21,010 nucleotides of DNA from an uncultured Eubacteriales bacterium (GTDB taxonomy: Bacteria > Bacillota > Clostridia > Oscillospirales > Oscillospiraceae): the NCBI GenBank assembly GCA_900554705.1, contig USIH01000023.1, forward strand, positions 1 to 21,010, read 5' to 3'. The notes below the pieces were generated by a model that was given only the letters and a program-made list of their open reading frames with translations, ran no database searches and was not told the DNA's origin. Positions 5,425-12,184 of the stretch are shown in pieces (the first letter of the stretch is position 1; every line of letters begins with the position of its first letter). The translations under genes were made by a program, and so were the position numbers.

Positions 5425-7305
5425 TCAATGCAGTGGCGCTTCCCAAGCAGTTATCTCAGGCCATAGCGCCGTATCAAAGCAATCGCGGATGCAATCGCTG
5501 TAGTATTGCAGCTTTGCTATAAGACCCGGTGCATCCCGGAACAGTGTGCCGCTGTCCTCAACCGCGTATTCAAAGATCCGCGCGCGGTCCTCTGTTGCGT
5601 TGATCATGGAGTAGTCGTCGATGAAATAGGAATACCATTCCGGCTGAATGTTGGTGCCCAGCGAACCGTATTCCCCGGTATAGGTAAAACCATCAGGGTT
5701 AAGGGCAGACCATCCCTCCTCGGTAAACAGTGCCTCATCGCGGTACGTTGCGTCCCACGCAAGCCGCCTGTCAATGGCGTGAGAGAGCTCGTGCCAGACA
5801 GTATTCTTGCTGAGTGAATAAATATCAAGGACGATTTTGCATACGCTGCCGTTTGCGTCCGTGAAGGCGGCGTAACTCATGTCACCGCCGAAGCCATTTG
5901 TCGCGGCCAGCCCGCCGACGAGCTGGAACTGCACGCGGTCGATGTGTCCGTAGATGAGCTGCCGGAAGAAACCTTCCGGGAAAACAGACAGTGCATCCTC
6001 CAGAAGATCCAATCCTGCGGATACAGGCCCGTAGTCGGAGACCGGATAACAACTGAAGTATGTAAATTCCGTTTCGCATTGGTCGGCAATGCGGATCTCG
6101 ATGCCAAAGTGGTCGGAAAGCGACTGCGCGCGTTCATAGAGCGAAGCATCTGCGCTCATGCCGTCAGGTGCGGCTTGGAGGTCGGCAAGGGACTGTGTTT
6201 GCAGGTTTTCACCGTTTGTGTTCGCACGGATATCCCAAAACAGCAGGCGATTACATCCCTCACCATCGTTTACCAGCAACAGATAGCCGCCAAGTTCCTC
6301 CGTCCAGACGATGCTTTGCACATACCGACCGGGCAATGCACAGGTTGAGAGGAAAATGCCCTTAGAATCGTAAAGCGACAGAGTTCCGTCGAGACCTGTC
6401 AACAGGAGGTGACCCACCGGATCAAGCAGGGAAAATGTACCGCCTTGTGCAGTGATCACGCGGGCATTGGTATCCACTCCGAAAGCAAAGGTGTCCTCCT
6501 GTCCGTAAAAGCCTGCAAGCCACATTTCACCGCTGTGACAGATTCGGAAGAAATCGCCGGAAAACGGAGGCTCGACCAGTTCCCCGCTTGCAAGATTGAG
6601 GCATGAAGCGGTATATCTCTGTGTCTCACGGTTGACACCGGTGAAGCAGACATTTGTATCCGTCACGCTGCATATGCTCAGTTCGGCCAGATCAAGGAAG
6701 AAACGCTCCTTTCCCGTCGAGAGGGAGACCGCACAGATTCCGTCCAGATAGCTGCACTTGTATAGCGTATCAAGATCATAACCAAGGAACCATTGCCCCG
6801 GATCTGCGGAAAGAGTGTAGCGTGCGGTCTCCCGAAGGAGCGCATCCAGCACGACGACCGATCCAGACTGACTGTCGCATACGGCAATGTGGTCCCCTAT
6901 GATCTGTGGTTCGACAGATTCGGTAAGCCCTACCGTGCAGCTTTGCAGCGCTTCGCCGGTTGTTGCGCTCAAGAGTGTCAGTTTCATCTCGCTGTTACCG
7001 TCGCTGATGTAGCTGGTTGTCGTCATTAAAAGATTACCTGCGAAGGCGCGAAGCATTGGATACTGCTGCGCCTCAATCTGTTGATTGGGAATGTACCAAA
7101 GAGCGCCGCTGTCGTCAAATGCCTCGCACGAATCAAGGAGCGCCGCTTCCTTAATCGGCTCGGTCGTGGTTTCGGCGGTCGTGGTTTCGGCGGTCGTGGA
7201 TAGCTCCTCCGATGTGTCGGAGCTTTGTGTGTCGGTTCCGCCCGGAACACCGCAGCCGGTCAAAAGCAGGCATAGCGCAAGAATAAGCAAAAGGGTTCGT
7301 TTCAT
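5425..7305 (-). CDS. Lipoprotein with beta-propeller-like region and C-terminal HExxH metallopeptidase domain
   Basis: This is a 626-aa exported protein. A lipoprotein signal peptide ends in LLTGC, with Cys18 as the predicted lipidated residue. Next comes a Ser/Thr/Glu-rich linker (about 22-50) with TTTAE repeats, suited to spanning the cell wall. Residues about 65-360 consist of repeated short beta-strand units (GDHIAVCDSQSGSVVVLD, LLLTGLDGTLSLYDSKG) that look like a WD40/PQQ-type propeller. Residues about 380-615 hold NTVWHELSHAIDRR, a gluzincin HExxH (His505, Glu506, His509), with Glu572 or Glu579 (ATEDRARIFEY) as the likely third zinc ligand. The spacing recalls the lethal-factor-like (M34/ATLF) catalytic domain. 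I infer a surface-anchored protease or zinc-dependent binding protein, and the substrate is unknown. It ends 26 bases before leader copy A and is transcribed leftward with its neighbours. Confidence 0.8.
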   Translation of the reverse strand: MKRTLLLILALCLLLTGCGVPGGTDTQSSDTSEELSTTAETTTAETTTEPIKEAALLDSCEAFDDSGALWYIPNQQIEAQQYPMLRAFAGNLLMTTTSYISDGNSEMKLTLLSATTGEALQSCTVGLTESVEPQIIGDHIAVCDSQSGSVVVLDALLRETARYTLSADPGQWFLGYDLDTLYKCSYLDGICAVSLSTGKERFFLDLAELSICSVTDTNVCFTGVNRETQRYTASCLNLASGELVEPPFSGDFFRICHSGEMWLAGFYGQEDTFAFGVDTNARVITAQGGTFSLLDPVGHLLLTGLDGTLSLYDSKGIFLSTCALPGRYVQSIVWTEELGGYLLLVNDGEGCNRLLFWDIRANTNGENLQTQSLADLQAAPDGMSADASLYERAQSLSDHFGIEIRIADQCETEFTYFSCYPVSDYGPVSAGLDLLEDALSVFPEGFFRQLIYGHIDRVQFQLVGGLAATNGFGGDMSYAAFTDANGSVCKIVLDIYSLSKNTVWHELSHAIDRRLAWDATYRDEALFTEEGWSALNPDGFTYTGEYGSLGTNIQPEWYSYFIDDYSMINATEDRARIFEYAVEDSGTLFRDAPGLIAKLQYYSDCIRDCFDTALWPEITAWEAPLH

Positions 7306-7395
7306 ATATGACCATTCCTTTCTGTGAAAGGAACCCGCAAAGGATTAGACAATGTGGGCGCTTTCACTATAAAGAGTTTTTTGATAGAATTGTTT
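7301..7395 (-). repeat. Duplicated leader, copy B (before the lipoprotein gene)
   Basis: This is the counterpart of 5305-5398. On the minus strand it runs from the end of the 55-aa membrane-protein gene to the first codon of the lipoprotein gene. It contains a perfect 5-bp hairpin, CCTTT-CACAG-AAAGG, whose 3' arm is the Shine-Dalgarno-like segment. The pairing is kept in copy A through a G-U pair. Confidence 0.8.
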
Positions 7396-7512
7396 GGAGA
7401 GTATTCCGGTTATTGCGGCAATGGTATCACGCAGAAGGAAAAAGCCCAGCGGAACAAACAGCGCAGTAAACAACACGCTGTTTAGAAATCTGTGCTTTAC
7501 GAACTTTTTCAT
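7345..7512 (-). CDS. Small membrane protein, first gene of the leftward lipoprotein cluster
   Basis: This 55-aa protein starts at MKKFVKHR. GGAGGTGG lies just before that ATG, which is why the in-frame ATG 15 bases upstream was not used. It has a basic N-terminus and one long hydrophobic segment at about 13-28 (VLFTALFVPLGFFLLR), followed by a weaker one at about 31-42. No family is recognised. A consensus promoter lies about 60 bases upstream, and the lipoprotein gene begins 39 bases after its stop. A fragment of its 3' end recurs in leader copy A, showing that this gene was part of the duplicated unit. Confidence 0.65.
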   Translation of the reverse strand: MKKFVKHRFLNSVLFTALFVPLGFFLLRDTIAAITGILSKQFYQKTLYSESAHIV

Positions 7513-7568
7513 ACAAACCACCTCCACGTGCTGTTAGCGTTAATTATTTAATGAAAATCGTTAAACAC

Positions 7569-7597
7569 AGTATATCACCGTAGCTAAGATATGTCAA
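7569..7597 (-). promoter_or_regulatory. Leftward sigma-A promoter of the lipoprotein cluster
   Basis: On the minus strand, TTGACA (7597-7592), exactly 17 bases, and TATACT (7574-7569). The ~56-base A/T-rich leader that follows contains two CGTTAA motifs on the opposite strand, possible operator half-sites for the XRE regulator. Confidence 0.85.
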
Positions 7598-7630
7598 GAA
7601 TAATTTTGCGATGGCTCTCTATCCTGCTTT

Positions 7631-7783
7631 ATGGGGATGTTCCTGTTCATGATGGTTCCGATGATCACCCCGCTGGACGCCGGTATCATGAACGTCGTTC
7701 TGTGTCTGGCCGGCGGCGTGCTGTTCAGCTTGGGAGCTGGTATGGTGAGCCGTCGGGTACTGCGTAAATCAAATCTTGTGTAA
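7631..7783 (+). pseudogene. C-terminal remnant of a membrane protein
   Basis: A frame reading MGMFLFMMVPMITPLD and on to RRVLRKSNLV (50 codons from the first ATG) has one or two hydrophobic segments and a basic tail, as at the end of a transporter. No ribosome-binding site or promoter precedes it. The frame runs out immediately upstream at the A/T-rich border. It is probably the end of a gene whose start was lost when the neighbouring island arrived. The family is not identifiable. Confidence 0.4.
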
Positions 7784-7819
7784 AAACGATATCCTGTAAA
7801 CGCGCAAGCGGCACATTCC

Positions 7820-7868
7820 AAAAGCACCGTATTTCCCACAAAGTCGTGGTAAATACGGTGCTTTTCTC
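7820..7868 (+). terminator. Long terminator hairpin after the membrane-protein remnant
   Basis: A 15-bp perfect stem (AAAAGCACCGTATTT at 7820-7834 with its complement at 7851-7865) encloses a loop with its own CCAC/GTGG pairing. A-rich and T-rich flanks allow action in either direction. The rest of the gene-free stretch 7784-7946 shows nothing else I can name. Confidence 0.75.
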
Positions 7869-7946
7869 GTTGCAAACTGCAATTTGCATAGATTCTCAAC
7901 TGCTTCGGCATAAGCTTTGCTATTATTCCGGTCGGTGTTTCGTCGC

Positions 7947-7975
7947 TTGACAGCCTAACGTTCGGTAGGTATAGT
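7947..7975 (+). promoter_or_regulatory. Promoter with TetR-type operator in the spacer
   Basis: TTGACA (7947-7952), a 17-base spacer and TATAGT (7970-7975). The spacer holds the imperfect 16-bp palindrome CCTAACGTTCGGTAGG (7954-7969; 14 of 16 positions pair). It lies directly before the truncated tetR gene, which suggests autoregulation when that gene was intact. Its CTAACG half-site matches the operator-like palindrome at 12605-12624. Confidence 0.75.
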
Positions 7976-8009
7976 AGCAGCATGGAATCAAGCGGCCGGA
8001 GGGACAGGC

Positions 8010-8252
8010 ATGGGCAACACGAAACGGGTGATCTTAGAGGCAGCGCTGGAGCTGTTTTCGGTACAGGGCTGCGAGGCGACCTCCATCGCGCAGATCGCGG
8101 ACGCGGTGGGCGTTCGCAAGTCGTCGCTGTACAGTCATTTTGACGGCAAGCAGGCGATCCTCGACGCGCCGGTGCAGGAGGCGCTGGAGCAATACGACAG
8201 GCACTCCATGTTTGCGCGCGCACTGGGACGAGGACGACGCAGCACGGCTTGA
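8010..8252 (+). pseudogene. Truncated TetR-family regulator
   Basis: GGAGGG precedes the ATG by 6 bases. Residues about 5-50 are a good TetR DNA-binding domain (EAALELFSVQGCEATSIAQI, VGVRKSSLYSHFDGKQAIL). After about residue 70 (EQYDRHSMFARA) the sequence turns to GRGRRSTA and stops at 80 aa, where a TetR needs about 190-220 for its ligand-binding and dimer domain. The full-length paralogue at 12635 shows what is missing. The break near 8215-8225 lies in a GCGCGCGC run, and the next coding frame starts there, consistent with a deletion. A free 80-aa HTH peptide could still be made, but it would lack the dimer interface. Confidence 0.8.
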
Positions 8253-8466
8253 TCTGACGCCCGACGGCTGCGCACCGTATGCGCACCGCGCGGAGCCGGC
8301 AGGCGCGCCGGTCACCTTCCGCCTCATCGACGATCCGCAGAGCAGCGGCCACATGACGGTGATTCGCAAGGCGGGCAGCCGCTGCGTCAACGCGGGCACC
8401 ATGCAGGCGGTCGACGCATTTCTCGGCGCGCGCATCCCCGAAGCCGCGCCACAGGAGGACATATGA
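8218..8466 (+). pseudogene. C-terminal fragment of an unidentified protein joined to the tetR remnant
   Basis: From about 8218 a different frame carries convincing protein sequence (HWDEDDAARLDLTPDG, PVTFRLIDDPQSSGH, CVNAGTMQAVDAFLGARIPE) for about 80 residues. It has no start or ribosome-binding site of its own. Its stop overlaps the ATG of the next gene as ATGA, which indicates an original operon with the acetyltransferase. I do not recognise the family. It looks like the 3' end of a gene whose 5' part was removed together with the tetR 3' part. Confidence 0.5.
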
Positions 8467-9221
8467 ACTACATAAAGATCACGAAAGACAACATTGGCAG
8501 CGAGCACATCTGCTGCGCCATGTCGGGCAAGCAGAGCCTTGCCAAAAAGGAGTGGCTCCGGCAGCGCCTTGACGAGGGGCTTGTTTTTTACCGGAGCGAG
8601 GAGCGCGGCAAGTGCTTCATCGAGTACATTCCGGCGGAGAACGCGTGGGTGCCGATCGAGGCGGACGGCTGGCTCTACATCAACTGCCTCTGGATCGCGG
8701 GCGCGATGAAGGGGCACGGCTACGCAAACGACCTTCTGGCGCAGTGCATAAGCGACGCCGAGGCGCGGGGGCGCAAGGGGCTTTGCATCCTGTCGGCCGA
8801 GGGGCGGAAGCGCGAATTTTTGGCCGACCCGAAGTTCTTGATCCACAAGGGCTTTGCCGTCGCGGACAGCTCGGACTGCGGGATCGTGCTCATGTACCTG
8901 CCGCTTGTGCCGAACGCCGCGCCGCCGCAGTTTCGGGCGTGTGCCAAGCACCCGCAGGCGGAGGGCGACGGCTTTGTCCTCTACTACACCGACCAGTGCC
9001 CCTTCACCTACTACTGGGTGCCGCGGGTGCAGGAGGCCGCGCAGGCGCACGGCATTCCCCTGCGGGTCATCCACATCACGAGCCGCGAGGCCGCGCAGGC
9101 CGTCCCCGCGCCGGTCACGACCTATGCCCTGTTTCGCGACGGTGTGTTTGTGACGCAGGGTATCCAGTCCGACAAGCGGTTTTTGGCGCTCGCGGGCGTG
9201 CGGGATACGGAGGGCACATGA
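8463..9221 (+). CDS. yoaP: YoaP-type GNAT acetyltransferase with C-terminal YoaP domain
   Basis: This 252-aa intact protein has two parts. Residues 1-145 are a GNAT domain, with CFIEYIPAENAW and the acetyl-CoA-loop region WIAGAMKGHGYANDLLAQCI. Residues about 155-250 (YYTDQCPFTYYWVPRVQEAA, TTYALFRDGVFVTQGIQSDK, then FLAL) are the thioredoxin-like YoaP domain. Length and order match B. subtilis YoaP (about 250 aa). The substrate of the family is unknown. The start overlaps the preceding stop (ATGA). AGGAGG lies 4 bases before the ATG. The gene's stop is in turn overlapped by an ATG in the frame of the following GNAT gene. It sits under the promoter at 7947, so loss of the TetR C-terminus would predict constitutive expression. 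Confidence 0.85.
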   Translation: MNYIKITKDNIGSEHICCAMSGKQSLAKKEWLRQRLDEGLVFYRSEERGKCFIEYIPAENAWVPIEADGWLYINCLWIAGAMKGHGYANDLLAQCISDAEARGRKGLCILSAEGRKREFLADPKFLIHKGFAVADSSDCGIVLMYLPLVPNAAPPQFRACAKHPQAEGDGFVLYYTDQCPFTYYWVPRVQEAAQAHGIPLRVIHITSREAAQAVPAPVTTYALFRDGVFVTQGIQSDKRFLALAGVRDTEGT

Positions 9222-9259
9222 GCCGGTCGATCCTGCTTTCTCAAAATTGGGAGGCACTT

Positions 9260-9716
9260 ATGCGAACGATCGACAGTGAGATCACGCTGATCCCCTATTA
9301 CCGAAACGACGCGGCGTCGCTGCCGTGGTATCAGGACTTGGACGTCTGCAAGCAGGTGGACAATCGGGACACGCCGTATGATACGGAGCTGCTGCACCGG
9401 ATGTATGACTATCTGTGCGCGCACGGCGCGTGCTACTACATTGACTACAAGGGAACGCTCGTCGGCGACGTTTCCCTGCGCGACGACGGCGAGATCGCAA
9501 TCGTGGTGTGTAAGGCGTTTCAGAACCGTCACATCGGGGTGCGTCTTGGAAATGCTGAAGCTGGCAAGGGAAAAAGGCATGGAGCGGGTCAGAGCAAACA
9601 TCTATTCCTTTAACGAACAGAGCCGACGTATGTTCCTGTCCGTCGGCTTTGTGCAGACCGATGCGGAATGGTACGAGCATCGGCTTTCGAAAAAAGGAGC
9701 GGCGGCGCGCGATTGA
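9260..9716 (+). pseudogene. GNAT-family acetyltransferase, frameshifted
   Basis: Translation from the ATG at 9260 (GGGAGG 5 bases upstream) gives a GNAT N-terminus through EIAIVVCKAFQNRHIG. From there the frame gives unrelated sequence and stops at 9611-9613. The continuation is in another frame from about 9546: LEMLKLAREKGMERV, SFNEQSRRMFLSVGF, ending at 9716. The break at about 9536-9546 falls inside the acetyl-CoA-binding loop, so the unrepaired product would be inactive. A net one-base gain or two-base loss explains it. Repaired length would be about 152 aa, normal for GNAT. An alternative start at 9218, overlapping the yoaP stop as ATGA, is in the same frame. Sequencing error is a possible alternative. 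Confidence 0.8.
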
Positions 9717-9741
9717 CATTCTCCCCCGCGCGGGGTATAAT
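9713..9741 (+). promoter_or_regulatory. csoR promoter with C/G-run palindrome
   Basis: TTGACA (9713-9718), 17 bases and TATAAT (9736-9741), a near-ideal sigma-A promoter. The perfect 12-bp palindrome CCCCGCGCGGGG (9724-9735) fills the spacer up to the -10 box. C-run/G-run palindromes are the known operator type of CsoR proteins, so this is a likely autoregulatory site. The -35 overlaps the end of the GNAT pseudogene. Confidence 0.8.
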
Positions 9742-9770
9742 GGTGACAAGTCGCGCAAGGAGGGGCAAAG

Positions 9771-10046
9771 ATGAAACAATGCATGGACGCGGAAAATCTG
9801 CACCGCAGGCTGAAGAAGATCATCGGGCAGGTGCAGGCGATCGACCGGATGGTAGACGAGGACATCCCCTGCGAAGAGGTGCTCTCGCAGATCAATGCCG
9901 CGAAATCGGCCTTAAACGGCTGCGGCAAGGTCATTCTGGAGGGGCACATCAAGCACTGCGTCCGCGACGGCCTTGCGCACGGAGACGCCGAGAAGACCAT
10001 TGAGAGCTTCACCAAAGCAGTAGAACGCTTTGCCAATATGCAGTGA
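9771..10046 (+). CDS. csoR: CsoR/RcnR-family metal-sensing repressor
   Basis: This 91-aa all-helical DUF156 repressor has the RRLKKIIGQVQAI signature at 12-24. The metal-ligand pattern is Cys34, His59, Cys63 (C-x24-H-x3-C), the same spacing as Cys36-His61-Cys65 of Mycobacterium tuberculosis CsoR, which indicates Cu(I). An RcnR (Ni/Co) would have His at the second residue. AGGAGGGG lies before the ATG. The gene has its own promoter and a terminator behind it, and is followed by a P1B metal ATPase with its own operator-bearing promoter. In this family, metal binding releases the repressor from DNA and turns on efflux. The Cu assignment is by residue pattern only. Confidence 0.88.
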   Translation: MKQCMDAENLHRRLKKIIGQVQAIDRMVDEDIPCEEVLSQINAAKSALNGCGKVILEGHIKHCVRDGLAHGDAEKTIESFTKAVERFANMQ

Positions 10047-10066
10047 CGGTTGCCTTTGACCGTTGG

Positions 10067-10106
10067 GCGCGTGCCGGATTTTTTCCGGCGCGCTTTCATT
10101 TTTCTC
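10067..10106 (+). terminator. Terminator between csoR and the ATPase gene
   Basis: GCGCGTGCCGGA (10067-10078) pairs with TCCGGCGCGC (10084-10093), with one bulge and a T-rich loop. TTTCATTTTTC follows. It separates the repressor transcript from the ATPase promoter, whose -35 box begins at 10107. Confidence 0.75.
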
Positions 10107-10157
10107 TTGATAACCCATACGCGTATATGTATATTATGGGTATACCCATGGGGGTAT
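10107..10157 (+). promoter_or_regulatory. ATPase promoter with CsoR-type operator
   Basis: TTGATA (10107-10112), 17 bases and TATATT (10130-10135). Over the expected start site lies ATACCC-N4-GGGTAT (10142-10157), preceded and overlapped by the perfect palindrome GGGTATACCC (10138-10147). TACCC/GGGTA inverted repeats are the classic CsoR box. The site here is closely related to, but not the same as, the palindrome in the csoR promoter. Confidence 0.8.
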
Positions 10158-10175
10158 GGAAGGGAGACGCTTCCA

Positions 10176-12026
10176 ATGAAACGAGTGATGGAGAAGGCGG
10201 AGCGGCTGCTGGCGCTCGGAGGGATCCGGAAGGACATCGTGTGCCTTATTCTCTCCGGCATCTGCGTCGTTTGCAGCCTTTTGAAAATTCAGCCGCTTCC
10301 GTTTGACATGGCATGGGGCGCGATCGTTTTATGCGGAGTGCCCACTGTGCTTGAAGCGGTGATCGGCCTTGTCACGGCCTTTGACATCAAGGCGGATGTG
10401 CTGGTTTCGCTGGCGCTCATCGCGTCGGTCTGCATCGGCGAGCACTTTGCGGCGGGCGAGGTCGCCCTGATCATGCAGCTCGGCGCGCTACTGGAGGAGC
10501 TGACCGTGGCAAGGGCGCGCGCCGGAATCGAAAAGCTCGTCCACCTGACGCCGCAGACGGCACGGGTGCTGCAAGGCGAGACGGAGCACGTCCTGCCCGC
10601 CGAGCAGGTCAAGGTCGGAGACCTGCTTCGGGTCTTGCCGGGCGAGGCCGTCCCCGTGGACGGGGTGATCGTCTCCGGCCGCACCTCGATCAATCAGGCG
10701 GTGATGACCGGCGAGTCCCTGCCGATGGATAAAGACATCGGCGACGAAGTGGCCAGCGGCACGATGAACCAGTTCGGCACGTTTGTCATGCGGGCGACCA
10801 AGGTCGGCGAGGACAGCTCCATCCAGCGGATGATCCGTCTGGTGCAGTCGGCCGACGCGGGAAAAGCAAAGATCGTCGGCGTGGCGGATCGGTGGGCAAC
10901 GTGGATCGTCGTGACCGCTCTTACGGCCTCGATCCTGACGTGGCTTTTGACGGGGAAGATCATCCGCGCCGTGACGATCCTTGTCGTCTTCTGTCCCTGC
11001 GCGCTCGTGCTGGCGACGCCCACGGCGATCATGGCCGCCATCGGCAACGCGACGAAGCACGGCTTTTTAGTGCGGGAGGGCGACGCGCTGGAGCGGCTTG
11101 CGGGGGCGGACATCATCGCCTTTGACAAGACCGGCACGCTGACCTACGGCACGCCGGAGGTCGTCGCCGTTTCCGCCGTGACCCTGCCGGAGGCGGAGCT
11201 GTGCCGTCTGGCGGCGTCGGCGGAACGGTTTTCCGAGCATCCGCTCGGCAAGGCGATCGTGCGCTGCTGCGGGAAAGGGCAGCCACTTGCCGCGCCGCAG
11301 GAGTTTCGGATGCTCTCCGGACGCGGTGTGCGCGCGCAGGTCGAGGGCAAGGTCATTTTGGCAGGCAACGCGGAGCTGCTCCGGCAAAACGGCATTGCCG
11401 CCGTCCCAACGTGCGCAGCGGACGGGCGCATCGTCATCTACATTGCGGTCGACGGCGTGTTCGCAGGCAGCATCACCCTTGCCGACACGGTGCGCAGGGA
11501 GAGCGCGGCAACGATCGACGCGCTGACCTGTCTTGGCGTCCGCCCCGTGCTGCTCACGGGCGACCACGAGGGCGCCGCGCAGACGATCGCCGCCGCGCTG
11601 CACATCGGCAGCGTGCAGGCCAACTGCCTGCCGGAGGACAAGCTCGACCGCATCGACGCCTATCAGCGCGCGGGACACACGGTGTGCATGATCGGCGACG
11701 GCGTGAACGACGCGCCCGCGCTGAAAAAAGCGGACGTCGGCATTGCCATGGGCGGCGTGGGCAGCGACATTGCGGTCGACGCGGCGGACATCGCTCTGGT
11801 GGACGACGAGGTCAAGGAGCTGCCGCACCTGATCGCGCTGTCCAAGCGGATGATGCGGACGATCCGGATCAACATGACCTTTTCCATGACGCTCAACTTC
11901 GCCGCGATCCTTCTTGCCATCCTCGGAACGCTGCACCCCGTGCTCGGCGCGCTGGTGCATAACGCAGGCTCCGTGCTGGTCATCGCAAATTCCGCACTAT
12001 TACTGAAATGGAGGAAAAAAGCATGA
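10176..12026 (+). CDS. P1B-type heavy-metal-transporting ATPase without N-terminal metal-binding domain
   Basis: The ATG at 10176 is used because AGGGAG lies about 10 bases upstream and the promoter/operator lies inside any longer version. The 616-aa protein has the P-type set in order: TGES (178-181), the CPC transport motif (273-275), DKTGT with phosphorylated Asp317, SEHP (353-356) of P1B ATPases, and GDGVND (507-512). It has no HMA or Cys-rich N-terminus. The last membrane helix reads HNAGSVLVIANS (595-606), unlike the MSSS-type end of CopA. Metal specificity is therefore open: the Cu-type CsoR argues for Cu(I), while the HN motif recalls other P1B subgroups. It exports metal from the cytoplasm at the cost of ATP. 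The stop overlaps the next start as ATGA. Confidence 0.92.
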   Translation: MKRVMEKAERLLALGGIRKDIVCLILSGICVVCSLLKIQPLPFDMAWGAIVLCGVPTVLEAVIGLVTAFDIKADVLVSLALIASVCIGEHFAAGEVALIMQLGALLEELTVARARAGIEKLVHLTPQTARVLQGETEHVLPAEQVKVGDLLRVLPGEAVPVDGVIVSGRTSINQAVMTGESLPMDKDIGDEVASGTMNQFGTFVMRATKVGEDSSIQRMIRLVQSADAGKAKIVGVADRWATWIVVTALTASILTWLLTGKIIRAVTILVVFCPCALVLATPTAIMAAIGNATKHGFLVREGDALERLAGADIIAFDKTGTLTYGTPEVVAVSAVTLPEAELCRLAASAERFSEHPLGKAIVRCCGKGQPLAAPQEFRMLSGRGVRAQVEGKVILAGNAELLRQNGIAAVPTCAADGRIVIYIAVDGVFAGSITLADTVRRESAATIDALTCLGVRPVLLTGDHEGAAQTIAAALHIGSVQANCLPEDKLDRIDAYQRAGHTVCMIGDGVNDAPALKKADVGIAMGGVGSDIAVDAADIALVDDEVKELPHLIALSKRMMRTIRINMTFSMTLNFAAILLAILGTLHPVLGALVHNAGSVLVIANSALLLKWRKKA

Positions 12027-12184
12027 AACTCATTGGTCTGATCATCGGTATTCTTGTTCTTGGCGCAGGCATTTACTATTTTATAAAGGAGAAGCACGAC
12101 CCGCAGTCGCGGAAGATCTACCTCACCGCAAGCGGGATCGGCGCGGCGCTCGCAGCCGTCTGCGCGCTGCTTCTGTTCCTCTGA
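12023..12184 (+). CDS. 53-aa membrane peptide coupled to the metal ATPase
   Basis: An ATG overlapping the ATPase stop (ATGA), with GGAGG 9 bases upstream, opens a 53-codon frame. It starts MKLIGLIIGILVLGAGIYYF, has a charged turn (KEKHDPQSRK), then a second hydrophobic segment IGAALAAVCALLLFL. It would be a two-helix hairpin with the charged loop on one side. No family is recognised. The overlap and the strong ribosome-binding site make translation likely. Its position suggests an accessory subunit or stabiliser of the ATPase, which is inference. Confidence 0.7.
   Translation: MKLIGLIIGILVLGAGIYYFIKEKHDPQSRKIYLTASGIGAALAAVCALLLFL

Noticed and set aside
3938..7566. Shared 11-mer AATCGTTAAAC at 3938 and 7556 as possible ends of an inserted element
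   Set aside because: An 11-base match is expected many times by chance in 21 kb. The first copy belongs to the 20-bp array and the second lies in a promoter leader without further similarity.
8034..9257. 407-codon minus-strand frame opposite the tetR remnant and yoaP
   Set aside because: It is antisense to yoaP, whose two domains are clear. The opposite frame shows no family features.
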